From an uncultured Muribaculaceae bacterium (GTDB taxonomy: Bacteria; Bacteroidota; Bacteroidia; Bacteroidales; Muribaculaceae), in contig CANQZG010000006.1 of assembly GCA_947628305.1 (NCBI GenBank), positions 124,001-188,000 of the forward strand: a stretch of DNA of 64,000 nucleotides, written 5' to 3'. The position numbers were made by a program, and so were the translations under genes. Positions 6,904 to 17,500 of the stretch are shown here, piece by piece; the stretch's first letter is position 1; every line of letters begins with the position of its first letter. The notes beneath the pieces were generated by a model, which ran no database searches, was not told the DNA's origin, and was given only the letters and a program-made list of their open reading frames with translations.

Positions 6904-9618
6904 TTAGTCCTCTATCGCGGCTTGGGCCGCTGCTACGCGGGCGATGGGCACGCGGAACGGTGAGCAGCTGACGTAGTTCATGCCGAGTTTGGCGCAGAAC
7001 TTGACTGACGAGGGTTCGCCACCGTGTTCGCCGCAGATGCCGACTTTGAGCTCGGGACGGGTTGCACGTCCTTTCTCAACGCCCATCTTGACGAGTTGGC
7101 CTACACCTTCCTGGTCAAGAACCTCAAACGGGTCTACCTTGATGATGCCATGTTCCTTGTAGTATTTCAGGAATTTGGGAGCGTCGTCGCGTGAGAACCC
7201 GAATGTCATCTGTGTGAGGTCGTTGGTGCCGAATGAGAAGAACTCGGCTACTGTCGCGATTTCATTGGCGGTGAGGGCGGCGCGGGGAACTTCAATCATT
7301 GTGCCGACCATGTAGGGGAGGCTGCGTCCTTGTTCCTCGAATACCTTGGCCGCGGTTGTGTTGATGACGTCGGCTTGGTTCTGGATTTCCTTGAGTGAAC
7401 CTACAAGGGGTATCATGATTTCAGGATGAACGTCGATGCCACGTTCTTTAACCGCGAGTGCGGCCTCGATGATGGCGCGGGTCTGCATCTCGGTAATTTC
7501 GGGGTAGGTGATGCCGAGACGACAGCCACGGTGACCGAGCATCGGGTTGAATTCCTCGAGGCTGTCAACCTTGGCTTTTACTTCTTCAAGTGAAAGACCC
7601 ATCTCCTGTGCAAGCTCTTTCTGAGTTGCGGTCTGATGAGGTACGAATTCATGCAACGGCGGGTCGAGGAGGCGGATTGTCACGCCGTAGCCGTCCATTG
7701 CTTCAAAGATTCCTTCGAAGTCACCACGCTGCATGGGGAGCAGTTTGGCGAGAGCGGTGCGACGGCCTTCCTCATCGCTTGCGAGAATCATTTCACGCAC
7801 GGCCTTGATGCGGTCGCCTTCAAAGAACATGTGTTCGGTACGGCACAGTCCGATGCCTTGTGCGCCGAAATTACGTGCCTGTTTTGCGTCACGTGGGGTA
7901 TCGGCGTTGGTGCGTACGAGTGTCTTGGTGTATTTTGCTGCAAGATTCATGATTGCGCCGAAGTCGCCACCGAGTTCAGGCTCGGTCGTGGGTACCTGGC
8001 CGTCATAAACCTCACCGGTGGAGCCGTTAAGCGAAATCCAGTCGCCTTCGTTGTAGGTCTTTCCGCCCATCTCGACGGTCTTGGCCTTGTAGTCCACCTT
8101 TATTTCACCTGCGCCTGATACGCAGCATTTACCCATACCGCGGGCGACCACAGCAGCATGTGAGGTCATGCCGCCACGCATGGTAAGGATGCCTTGAGCC
8201 ACGGCCATGCCACGGAGGTCTTCGGGAGAGGTCTCGATGCGGACGAGGACGACTTTTTTCTTCTTTTCGGCCCAAGCCTCGGCTTCCTCGGCCGAGAACA
8301 CAACTTGACCTGCAGCTGCACCGGGGGAAGCGGGGAGACCTTTGGCAACGACATTGGCGCGTTTGAGGGCGGCTTTGTCAAATACCGGGTGTAGGAGCTC
8401 ATCGAGTTTCTGCGGTTCCATTCTCAACAGCGCGGTCTTTTCATCGATTTCACCTGCGCGGAGAAGGTCCATGGCGATTTTCACCATTGCGGCACCGGTA
8501 CGTTTGCCGTTACGGGTCTGAAGCATCCACAGCTTGCCGTCCTGGATGGTGAATTCCATGTCCTGCATGTCCTTGTAGTAGTCCTCAAGACGTCTGGCGA
8601 TTGCGATGAGTTCGGCTGCGCATGTTGGCATTGATTCTTCAAGTGAAGGATATTTTGCTGCGCGCTCTTCCTCGCTGATTCCCTGTAGGGCGGCCCAACG
8701 GCGTGAGCCTTCCACTGTGATTTGCTGGGGAGTTCGGATGCCGGCGACGACATCCTCGCCCTGTGCGTTGATGAGGTATTCGCCGTTGAAGATATTTTCG
8801 CCTGTGGCAGCGTCACGGCTGAATGCCACGCCGGTGGCGGAGTTGTCGCCCATGTTGCCGTATACCATTGCCTGAACGTTGACAGCGGTTCCCCATTCCT
8901 CGGGAATCTGGTTCATTCGGCGATAAAGTATGGCGCGTTCGTTCATCCAGCTGTCAAATACGGCGCAAATACCGCCCCAAAGCTGTTCCCATGCGCTATC
9001 GGGGAAGTCTTTGCCTGTGAAGTCCTTTACAGCGGCCTTGAACAGCTTGACAAGGTTCTTGAGGTCGTCCACGTCAAGTTCGGTGTCGAGTTTTACACCT
9101 TTTTCCTCCTTGACTTTTTCCATGATTTCCTCAAACGGGTCGATGTCGGCCTTGCTTTTGGGTTTCATGCCGAGCACGACGTCGCCGTACATCTGCACGA
9201 AACGGCGGTAGCTGTCCCATGCGAAACGGGGGTTACCGCTCTTTTCGGCCAACGATGCTACTGTGGCGTCGTTCATGCCGAGGTTGAGGACGGTGTCCAT
9301 CATACCGGGCATCGAGGCGCGTGCGCCTGAACGGACAGATACGAGCAACGGGTTTGTCGGGTCATTGAATTTCTTGCCTGTCAGTGTCTCGACATGGGCT
9401 ATGGCTTCTTCTACTTCTTTGGTTATGCGTTTAACAACTTCGTCGCGACCGTATTGGGTGTATTCGGTGCAGACTTCGGTCGTGATGGTGAATCCGGGAG
9501 GAACGGGCATGCCGAGAAGATTCATCTCAGCGAGGTTGGCTCCTTTGCCACCGAGGAGATTTCGCATCGAGGCGTTACCCTCGGCTTTGCCATCTCCAAA
9601 CGTGTAAACTCTTTTCAT
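6904..9618 (-). CDS. ppdK: Pyruvate, phosphate dikinase
   Basis: 904 residues, the full family length. The N-terminal ATP-grasp region has GGKGANLAEM and SVRSGARASMPGMMDTVLNLG. The central phosphohistidine domain has GGMTSHAAVVARGMGKCCV with the catalytic His. The C-terminal TIM barrel has VGTMIEVPRA, FSFGTNDLTQMTFGFSRDD and GICGEHGG. It interconverts pyruvate, ATP and phosphate with PEP, AMP and PPi in the cytosol, and is typical of PPi-using anaerobes. It is monocistronic: a terminator follows, and a possible -7 (TAAATTTG, 9781-9774 on the minus strand) lies about 155 bp upstream. Confidence 0.97.
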   Translation of the reverse strand: MKRVYTFGDGKAEGNASMRNLLGGKGANLAEMNLLGMPVPPGFTITTEVCTEYTQYGRDEVVKRITKEVEEAIAHVETLTGKKFNDPTNPLLVSVRSGARASMPGMMDTVLNLGMNDATVASLAEKSGNPRFAWDSYRRFVQMYGDVVLGMKPKSKADIDPFEEIMEKVKEEKGVKLDTELDVDDLKNLVKLFKAAVKDFTGKDFPDSAWEQLWGGICAVFDSWMNERAILYRRMNQIPEEWGTAVNVQAMVYGNMGDNSATGVAFSRDAATGENIFNGEYLINAQGEDVVAGIRTPQQITVEGSRRWAALQGISEEERAAKYPSLEESMPTCAAELIAIARRLEDYYKDMQDMEFTIQDGKLWMLQTRNGKRTGAAMVKIAMDLLRAGEIDEKTALLRMEPQKLDELLHPVFDKAALKRANVVAKGLPASPGAAAGQVVFSAEEAEAWAEKKKKVVLVRIETSPEDLRGMAVAQGILTMRGGMTSHAAVVARGMGKCCVSGAGEIKVDYKAKTVEMGGKTYNEGDWISLNGSTGEVYDGQVPTTEPELGGDFGAIMNLAAKYTKTLVRTNADTPRDAKQARNFGAQGIGLCRTEHMFFEGDRIKAVREMILASDEEGRRTALAKLLPMQRGDFEGIFEAMDGYGVTIRLLDPPLHEFVPHQTATQKELAQEMGLSLEEVKAKVDSLEEFNPMLGHRGCRLGITYPEITEMQTRAIIEAALAVKERGIDVHPEIMIPLVGSLKEIQNQADVINTTAAKVFEEQGRSLPYMVGTMIEVPRAALTANEIATVAEFFSFGTNDLTQMTFGFSRDDAPKFLKYYKEHGIIKVDPFEVLDQEGVGQLVKMGVEKGRATRPELKVGICGEHGGEPSSVKFCAKLGMNYVSCSPFRVPIARVAAAQAAIED

Positions 9619-9843
9619 TAGGTTTGTTTAATTAAGTTATGAAAATAAATTTAGGTAATTCTGTAAGTTAAAGGCGGTTTCAGACGCTGATAAAGCCTTG
9701 TATAACTTTTGCCTAAGGTTAACCGGAGAGATGTAATAACCGTTGCCGGGCAAAGGCTCGGATTACTAATATGCAAATTTAGGGTTTTAAATTCGATTCT
9801 GAAAATTTTTAAAAAAGATTTTATCTATTTTGGTATAAATGAG

Positions 9844-9851
9844 TAGCTTTG
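9844..9851 (+). promoter_or_regulatory. Probable -7 element of the rlmD promoter
   Basis: TAGCTTTG matches TAnnTTTG and lies 27 bp before the rlmD start. No good -33 TTTG is seen at 19-21 bp spacing. Confidence 0.45.
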
Positions 9852-9878
9852 CATCCGAAATACAAATGCTTATAAAAA

Positions 9879-11291
9879 TTGGGAAGGAAAAGGAAAGAGC
9901 TACCGTTGCTCAATGACATAGAGATTACAGATGTTGCCGCTGAGGGCAAGAGTATCGCAAAGGTTAATGATATGGTGGTCTTTGTGCCGTTTGGTGCTCC
10001 GGGTGATATCGCCGACATAAAGATAGACCGAAAGAAACGCAACTATGCCGAAGGGCATATAGAGCGTATTGTCACCCCATCGCCGTTGCGTGTCGAGCCA
10101 CGTTGCTGCCATTTCACATTGTGTGGCGGTTGCCGTTGGCAGCATCTGCCATACGAGTTTCAGCTTGAATGCAAGCAACGGCAGGTGAAGGATGCCTTGG
10201 AGAGAATTGCCAAGGTTGATATACCTGAAATTACCCCGATTAAAGGGTCGGCCGATATATGGGAATACCGTAACAAAATGGAATACACGTTCTCCAATAA
10301 ATCGTGGTTGACATTTGAACAACTTCGCAGCGGGAAGGAGTTCCCTGACCGTGATGCCGCCGGTTTCCATATCCCTGGGGCGTTTGACAAGGTGCTTGAT
10401 ATCAAGAGATGTTATCTGCAAGATGATTTCTCTAACCGTCTGCGTCGGTTCATCAAGGATTTCGGCAAAGAGCATGGGTATACTTTCTATGACCTAAAGG
10501 CGCAGCACGGACTGTTGCGCACACTGATGGTCAGGATGGCATCGACGGGGCAGATTATGGCGGTGATGTCATTTGGCGAGGATGACCGTGAGAGGATAAA
10601 CACGCTAATGGAGGCGGTGAAAGGAGAGTTCCCTGAAATCACTTCATTGTTATATGTCGTTAACGCCAAAGCCAATGACACTATCGGTGACCTTGAGATT
10701 GAAACGTTCAGCGGTGCTCCGTTCATCGAGGAGGAGATGGAGGGACTGAAGTTCAGGGTCGGCCCGAAGTCGTTTTATCAGACCAATTCCTGTCAAGCCT
10801 TGGAACTGTATCGTGTCGCCCGTGATTTCGCGGAACTTACAGGTGACGAACTGGTGTATGACCTATACACCGGAACAGGGACAATCGCCTGTTTCGTGGC
10901 GCGGAATGCCCGCAAGGTAGTTGGTGTGGAATATGTCCCCGAGGCGATTGAGGATGCCAAGGTCAACGCCCGAATCAACAGCCTTGACAACACGGTGTTC
11001 TATGCCGGGGATATGAAAGATGTGCTGAATGCAGAGTTTATAGAGCGTAACGGTCGGCCTGACGTTATAATTGTTGACCCGCCCCGTGCCGGGATGCATG
11101 ACGATGTCATCAAGGTGATTCTTGATGCCGCCCCACGCCGCATCGTATATGTCAGCTGTAACCCTGCCACACAGGCGCGTGACCTTGCTCTTTTAGACGT
11201 GGGGTATAAGGTTGATGCCGTGCAGCCTGTGGATATGTTCCCCCACACCCATCATGTGGAGAATGTTGTCAAGCTAAGTCGCAGGGATTGA
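9879..11291 (+). CDS. rlmD: 23S rRNA (uracil-C5)-methyltransferase, RumA/RlmD family
   Basis: 470 residues. A TRAM domain occupies about residues 8-65. A Cys-rich Fe-S motif follows (CCHFTLCGGCRWQHLP), then the Rossmann methyltransferase domain with YDLYTGTGTIACFVA, IIVDPPRAG and the nucleophile motif YVSCNPATQARDL. It methylates a 23S rRNA uridine using SAM; exact site specificity (U1939 or U747) is inferred. The start is TTG at 9879: an in-frame TAA lies just upstream and the next in-frame ATG would remove the TRAM strand. The 3' end overlaps the convergent CYTH gene by 23 bp. Confidence 0.9.
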   Translation: MGRKRKELPLLNDIEITDVAAEGKSIAKVNDMVVFVPFGAPGDIADIKIDRKKRNYAEGHIERIVTPSPLRVEPRCCHFTLCGGCRWQHLPYEFQLECKQRQVKDALERIAKVDIPEITPIKGSADIWEYRNKMEYTFSNKSWLTFEQLRSGKEFPDRDAAGFHIPGAFDKVLDIKRCYLQDDFSNRLRRFIKDFGKEHGYTFYDLKAQHGLLRTLMVRMASTGQIMAVMSFGEDDRERINTLMEAVKGEFPEITSLLYVVNAKANDTIGDLEIETFSGAPFIEEEMEGLKFRVGPKSFYQTNSCQALELYRVARDFAELTGDELVYDLYTGTGTIACFVARNARKVVGVEYVPEAIEDAKVNARINSLDNTVFYAGDMKDVLNAEFIERNGRPDVIIVDPPRAGMHDDVIKVILDAAPRRIVYVSCNPATQARDLALLDVGYKVDAVQPVDMFPHTHHVENVVKLSRRD

Positions 11292-11745
11292 AATCGACCC
11301 CGCGCGAAAGCGTCGAGTTGTAGTAGCGAGGGTCTCCGCTGACCTCCCTCCCGATAAATCGGGGGAGGGGAAAAGTTGTGTCGGCTGTAGGCAATTCGAT
11401 TTCAGCGAGGCATAGTCCGTCATACTTTCCGGCAAAAATATCTATCTCCCAATTGAACCCGCCGTATGGAACGATATAGCGAGTTTTCTGTATAATTGCC
11501 CCGTGGCATAGCCTTAGCATCTCTTGTGCGTCTTTCACTGGAATCGGATATTCCCATTCGCCGCGTGCGATTCCCTCGTTCTTGCCTTTGATGGTTATGA
11601 AAGCCTTGTCGTCACAGACTCTCACCCTCACTGTCGCGTTGGTATCGGTCGAGAGGTAGCCTTGCTCGATGTGACGGGATGAGGTTGCTTCATTGATGAA
11701 GGATGGGTCTTTTACAAGAAATTTTCGTTCGATTTCAAGTGCCAT
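11269..11745 (-). CDS. CYTH domain protein (triphosphate tunnel enzyme family)
   Basis: 158 residues, a single CYTH domain. The diagnostic EIERKF motif is at residues 4-9, followed by TVRVRVCDDKAFITIKGK and ALLxxEI-like acidic/basic pairs such as WEIDIFAGKYDGLCLAEIEL. These charged residues line the triphosphate tunnel in this superfamily. Bacterial single-domain members are often inorganic triphosphatases, but substrate cannot be read from sequence. It is divergent from the DUF5686 gene and convergent with rlmD, overlapping it at the 3' end. Confidence 0.88.
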   Translation of the reverse strand: MALEIERKFLVKDPSFINEATSSRHIEQGYLSTDTNATVRVRVCDDKAFITIKGKNEGIARGEWEYPIPVKDAQEMLRLCHGAIIQKTRYIVPYGGFNWEIDIFAGKYDGLCLAEIELPTADTTFPLPRFIGREVSGDPRYYNSTLSRGVDFNPCDLA

Positions 11746-11801
11746 GAGAATTAAGGGACAATAATTGTTACAAAAGGGTGTTATCGGGTAATCAATAAAT
11801 G

Positions 11802-11821
11802 TTTACCTTTGCAAAGGTAAA
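11802..11821. promoter_or_regulatory. 20-bp perfect palindrome holding a -7 box on both strands
   Basis: TTTACCTTTGCAAAGGTAAA is its own reverse complement and contains TACCTTTG (TAnnTTTG) on each strand. It lies between the divergent CYTH gene and the DUF5686 gene, so one site could act as -7 for both or as an operator covering the promoter. No convincing -33 is visible on either side. Confidence 0.5.
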
Positions 11822-11848
11822 AAAGAACAGGAACAACGTTGGTATTTG

Positions 11849-14407
11849 ATGTCTAAAAAATACGTTATCACAATATTTTCGGTTATTGTAATGTCCTTGG
11901 TGTCGATGGTGGCATCGGCTGCGACCACACGCATCAAAGGTGTCGTTGTGGATTCAATTTCGCGTGAGCCTGTACCATACGCGGCGGTATATCTCGCCGG
12001 TAGTAACCGTGGTATGATGAGTGACGGGGAGGGGCGGTTCGATATTTCGACCGATAGGGCGTTTAAGTCGTTGCGTGTATCGTCAATGGGGTACAGGACA
12101 AAGGAAATCGCTCCGCGCCTTGGGATGACGACTGACATCGTAATCGAGATGCTGCCTACAGGCATAGAACTTGGAGAGTTGACCATAAAACCCAAGAAGG
12201 AACATTACTCCAAAAAGAACAATCCGGCTGTCGCGTTTGTCGAGCGGTTGAAGAAGCGGCAGGAACTTACCAATCCTCGCCGTAACGACAACTATGGTTA
12301 CGATAAATATGAACGCATAACATTGGGGCTCAATAATTTTGACCCGCAGAACAATGAGGAGGGTAAGGGCGGATGGATGTTGCGCAAGTTCCCGTTTCTG
12401 TCGGAGCATATAGAGACATCGGAGGTGTCAGGCAACAAGATTCTCAACCTGGCATTGAGGGAAAAGGCATCATCGGTTTACTACCGTCATAATCCCGAGA
12501 GTGAAAAAGAACTTGTCAGGGGTATGAAGCAGACGGGCATTGACCAGATTCTCGACCCGCAGAGCATGCAGGTGTTTTACGAGGACGTGTTGCGGGAGAT
12601 TGATATATATGGTAACGATATTAATATCTTGCAGAACCGTTTTGTCAGTCCGCTGTCACGAATTGGTTCCGATTTTTATAAGTACTACCTTAGCGACACG
12701 GTGACAATCGACAGCGTTCGTTGTGTCGAGTTGAGTTTTGTCCCGCATAACCCGCGTTCGTTCGGTTTTACAGGGCGTATATATGTCCCTGAGAATGACT
12801 CGACTATGTTTATCAAGCGTATAGTCATGAACGTTCCCCATGACATCAACCTCAATTTTATCGACCATCTTTATATAGTGCAGGATTATGAACGCGCCCC
12901 TGACGGTTCGCGCCTGAAGGTCAAGGATGACATGACTGTCGAGGCGAGCGTAATCCCCGGGACGCAGGGAATGTATGCACGGCGTAACACGGCTTACGCC
13001 AACCATACGTTTGAACCCGCGCCTGATGCCGGGATATTCGACAGACCGGGTCGACAATTATTGTCAGCGAATATTTATAACAAGGATGAGAGTTTTTGGA
13101 ACGAGAATCGGTATGTCGCCATATCCTCGGCCGAGAACAGCGTGGGGCGGTTGATGGAACGCATGCGTGCCGTTCCGTTGTATTACTGGACTGAAAAAGT
13201 CATCAAGATATTAGTCACGGGTTATATCTCGACAGCTGACCCGAGTAAAATCGACATCGGCCCGATGAACACGACAATAAGCGGTAACAGCGTGGAGGGT
13301 GTCAGACTGCGTGCCGGAGGCATCACGACCGCCAATCTGTCAAAGCGATGGTTCGGGCGTGGGTATGTGGCCTACGGTACTAAGGACCGCAAGTGGAAAT
13401 ACCTCGGCGAACTTGAATATTCATTTCGTGACAAGAATTATCATTCCCGCGAGTTCCCCGTCCATTCGCTGCGTGCGACCCATCTCTATGATGTGGACAT
13501 GTTGGGGCAACATTATCTCTTTACCAATCCCGACAATGTGTTCCTGTCGTTGAAGCGCAAGAGTGACTATCAGATGACCTATCATAGAGTGTCAAAACTG
13601 GAATACACCCTGGAACTTGAAAATAATTTCTCGGTCGTGGCTGGTATCCACAATATAAGGCAGGAGGCCACGAAATATATGCCGTTTGTGTACGGTGACG
13701 GACGTTTCGCGGGGCATTTCACAACGACCTCATTTGATATACAGCTGCGTTATGCTCCCGGTGAAAAGTTCTACCAGTCCAAGACCCACCGTTATCCTAT
13801 CAATCTTGACGCACCTGTGTTTGTCCTGTCTCATACTGTGGCCCCGGGTGGTTTTGCGGGTAATCGACTGACGTTGAACAAGACCGAGTTGAGTGTTCAG
13901 AAACGTGTATGGTTCTCGGCGTTCGGATATGTTGACATGATTGCGCGTGGAGGGCATGTATGGTCGCGAGCCTATTATACAAATCTGTTGATACCCAATG
14001 CCAATCTGTCTTATACTATTCAGCCTGAAAGTTTTGCGTTGATGAACCCCATGGAATTTATCAATGACAGTTATGCGTCATGGGATTTGACTTACTGGGC
14101 AAATGGCGCGATTTTCAACTATGTGCCGTTGCTGAAACGGTTGAAACTGCGCGAGGTGTTCTCATTCCGAGGTATTTACGGGCATTTGAGCGACAAAAAT
14201 AATCCCCAATTGCACCCCGAGTTGTTCCGTTTCCCCGAAATAGCGCACACAACCCCTATGGGAGATATGCCTTATATGGAGGCGGGGGTCGGTATTGACA
14301 ATATCTTTAAAATCCTAAGGGTCGATTACGTGTGGCGATTGACTTACCGAGACAATTATGATGCCGACCGTGGTGGCGTCCGCATCGCCCTGCACTTCAC
14401 ATTCTGA
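11849..14407 (+). CDS. DUF5686 / carboxypeptidase-regulatory-like outer membrane protein
   Basis: 852 residues from the ATG at 11849. A signal peptide (about 1-24) precedes a CarboxypepD_reg-like beta sandwich (about 26-105: IKGVVVDSISREPVPYAAVYLAG, then SSMGYRTKEI). The long remainder matches the DUF5686 pattern, ending in outer-membrane beta-barrel strands with terminal aromatic LHFTF. Such proteins are common in the Bacteroidetes envelope but their role is unresolved; a TonB-independent barrel is likely. It is transcribed alone, divergent from the CYTH gene, and ends at a strong palindromic terminator. Confidence 0.85.
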   Translation: MSKKYVITIFSVIVMSLVSMVASAATTRIKGVVVDSISREPVPYAAVYLAGSNRGMMSDGEGRFDISTDRAFKSLRVSSMGYRTKEIAPRLGMTTDIVIEMLPTGIELGELTIKPKKEHYSKKNNPAVAFVERLKKRQELTNPRRNDNYGYDKYERITLGLNNFDPQNNEEGKGGWMLRKFPFLSEHIETSEVSGNKILNLALREKASSVYYRHNPESEKELVRGMKQTGIDQILDPQSMQVFYEDVLREIDIYGNDINILQNRFVSPLSRIGSDFYKYYLSDTVTIDSVRCVELSFVPHNPRSFGFTGRIYVPENDSTMFIKRIVMNVPHDINLNFIDHLYIVQDYERAPDGSRLKVKDDMTVEASVIPGTQGMYARRNTAYANHTFEPAPDAGIFDRPGRQLLSANIYNKDESFWNENRYVAISSAENSVGRLMERMRAVPLYYWTEKVIKILVTGYISTADPSKIDIGPMNTTISGNSVEGVRLRAGGITTANLSKRWFGRGYVAYGTKDRKWKYLGELEYSFRDKNYHSREFPVHSLRATHLYDVDMLGQHYLFTNPDNVFLSLKRKSDYQMTYHRVSKLEYTLELENNFSVVAGIHNIRQEATKYMPFVYGDGRFAGHFTTTSFDIQLRYAPGEKFYQSKTHRYPINLDAPVFVLSHTVAPGGFAGNRLTLNKTELSVQKRVWFSAFGYVDMIARGGHVWSRAYYTNLLIPNANLSYTIQPESFALMNPMEFINDSYASWDLTYWANGAIFNYVPLLKRLKLREVFSFRGIYGHLSDKNNPQLHPELFRFPEIAHTTPMGDMPYMEAGVGIDNIFKILRVDYVWRLTYRDNYDADRGGVRIALHFTF

Positions 14408-14449
14408 TTATATACGATGATGGGATGGAGTGTGTCGTTGTTGCGAGTA

Positions 14450-14497
14450 ACATTCAATAGAGAGGGACGGCAATTGCCGTCCCTCTCTATTGAATGT
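14450..14497. terminator. Bidirectional terminator, 48-bp perfect palindrome
   Basis: The 24-bp stem is perfectly symmetric around 14473/14474 (arm begins ACATTCAATAGAGAGGGACG). It separates the convergent DUF5686 gene and purL and can terminate both. Confidence 0.8.
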
Positions 14498-14512
14498 ATG
14501 TGAGTAATTTTG

Positions 14513-17500
14513 TTATTTGGTGTGGTATTCAATCCAGCGGCGGGCGTTGATGAATGCATCGAGCCACGGGGTCACTTCGTGTGACGACTGTGAGGCATCG
14601 GTGTAGGCCCATTGCCACGGGAAAATCGCGCGTTCCAGGTGAGGCATCATAGCGAGGTGGCGACCGTCATCCGATGTCAATGCGGCGACACCCATGGGCG
14701 AGCCGTTGGGGTTGGCGGGATAGGCATCGTAATTGTACTGCATCGCCACGTTGTAGTTGTCGGCTTCGAGTGGCATGTTGAAACGTCCCTCGCCGTGGGC
14801 GACCCATATACCGAGCTTCATTCCGGCCAACGGTGACAGCATAACCGATTTGTTTTCCGGGATATTGACCGATACAAACTGTGACTCGAACTTATGGCTC
14901 ACGTTATGCTCCATCTTGGTTTTCTTGGCATGGTCGGGATTGATGAGGTTAAGTTCAATCATCAGCTGACAGCCGTTGCACACGCCGAGAGACAGGGTGT
15001 CGGGACGTTTGTAATAGTTTTCAAGCGTGATGCGTGCACGTTCGTTCCAACGGAAACCGCCCGCCCAGCCTTTGGCCGAACCGAGGACGTCGGAATTGGA
15101 GAAACCTCCGCAGAACACAATCATGTTGACATCCTCAAGCGTCTCGCGTCCGCTCATTATATCGGTCATGTGAACGTCTTTGACATCGAAGCCTGCAAGG
15201 TGAAGCGAGTAGGCCATCTCGCGGTCGCCGTTGACACCTTTCTCGCGGATGATTGCGGCGCGTATCCCGGTAGGTTTGACGCGGTTGAGGTCGAGACCTC
15301 GCGATGCGAGTGAGCCGTCAAACGTCGATGGGATGGCGAGTTGAAGCGGTTGCTTGCTGTAGTTCTCAAATCGAGCCCGGGCGCATTTGTCTCCCGATTG
15401 CTTGCAGTCGAGCAGATAGGAGGGACGCATCCATACATCACGCAACGCGTCAATGTCGAGGTTTATAGTCTTGCCTTTGTGGGTGACTGCCAATGTGTGG
15501 TTAGCCGCCGGTGAACCTATCGCATGGTATTTTACCCCTGTTGTATTCAGGACAGCCGTTGCATCTTCGACATTCTCATTGGCGACCTGGATGACAAGAG
15601 CCGGATTTTCGGCAAAAAGTATCTTGACAAGGTCGTTTTCATTGAATCCATCTACTGAAATGTCAAGGCCTCCGCGGGTATTGGCGAATGTCATTTCAAG
15701 CAGGGTTGTCACGAGACCACCTGCCGAGACATCGTGGGCGGCTGTGATTTTTCCTGTCGAAACGAGTAATTGAATGGCATTGAACGCGGTTTTGAAGTAT
15801 TCGGCATCGGTTACTGTCGGAGCGTCTGCCCCTAAGCGTCCCATTGTCTGTGAGAGTGCCGAGCCTCCGAGTTTCAATGTATCCCCTGAAAAATCGACAT
15901 AGAACAGCGTGGATTTTACAGGTGAAATCACAGGCGATACGGTCTTCTTCACATCGGTGACCTCTCCCGCCGCTGAAATGATTACAGTGCCGGGAGCGAG
16001 AACTTTCTTGTCGCCATATTTCTGTGTCATCGACAATGAATCTTTTCCTGTGGGGATGTTGATGCCAAGGGCGCATGCGAAGTCGCTGCAAGCCTCTACG
16101 GCTCGGTAGAGAGCGGCATCCTCGCCCTCATTACGGCAGGGCCACATCCAGTTGGCACTCAACGATACGGCCTTGAGACCATCTTTCAATGGTGTGCCGA
16201 CTATGTTTGTCAATGCCTCGGCGATTGCCATCACCGAACCCTTGGCCGAGTCAACTAATGCGACCTGGGGTGCATGGCCTATAGAGGTGGCGATGCCGAC
16301 AGTACCTGTATAGTCGAGTGCGACAACGCCGCAGTCGCTAAGGGGAAGCTGAATCGCACCTTGACACTGTTGACGCGCGATTTTGCCTGTCACGGAGCGG
16401 TCAACCTTGTTGGTGAGCCAGTCCTTAGACGCGACTGCCTCGAGTGAAAGGACATTGTTCAGATATTTTTCAATATCGTTGTCATTGTAGGTGATTTCAT
16501 CGTGGTGGTGTGTGACAGTATTATCGGTCATCACGGTCTTGGGGGAGTTGCCGAACATGTCGGACATCTCCAAGTCTATGGGCTTGACACCGTTGGCCTG
16601 TTCAAAGACGAAGCGATGGTCATCGGTCGTATGGCCTACGACATAGAACGGTGAACGCTCGCGGTCGGCGATTTTCTGTACATACTCGATATCCTCATCT
16701 TTCATCACCAGACCCATGCGTTCTTGGCTTTCGTTTCCGACGATTTCCTTTGCCGACAGGGTTTTGTCTCCGACGGGCAGGGCAGCCATGTCGATGTGAC
16801 CGCCTGTCTCCTCGACAAGCTCCGACAGGGCGTTGAGGTGACCTCCCGCGCCATGGTCGTGAATCGAGACAATGGGGTTCTCGTCACTTTCGGCGAGTGC
16901 GCGTATCACATTGCTGACGCGTTTCTGCATTTCAGGATTGGCGCGCTGCACGGCGTTAAGTTCAATTGAGTTGTCATACTGCCCTGTGGCGACAGAGGAT
17001 ACCGCGCCGCCGCCCATGCCGATACGGTAATTTTCGCCGCCCATTACGACTACGGCTTCACCCGGTTCGGGGACACCCTTGATTGCGTCACGGCTCATGG
17101 CGTATCCTACACCCCCAGCAAGCATGATGACCTTGTCATAGGCGTAGGTACGGTCATTCTCGGTCAGTTCAAACGTTAGGAGTGAACCGCAAATTAGAGG
17201 TTGGCCATACTTGTTACCGAAATCCGATGCGCCGTTAGATGCTTTTATGAGAATTTCGCATGGTGTCTGGTACAGCCATTCACGGGGAGCGGTATATCCT
17301 TCCCATGCGTGATCCTGTTCCATGCGTGGATAGGATGTCATGTATACGGCTGTACCCGCCAGCGGAAGACTTGCGCGGCCACCTCCGAGACGGTCTCGTA
17401 TCTCGCCGCCGCTTCCTGTGGCCGCCCCGTTGAAAGGCTCGACGGTCGTAGGGAAGTTATGAGTCTCTGCCTTCAGAGAAAGGACTGTGGGACGTTCGGT

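Noticed and set aside
8722-9330. Open frame of about 200 codons antisense to ppdK
   Set aside because: It mirrors the strongly conserved ppdK frame; composition is that of an antisense shadow.
11340-11370. Hairpin (CCTCCCGAT/ATCGGG) as rlmD terminator
   Set aside because: It lies inside the CYTH coding region, has unequal arms and no T tract.
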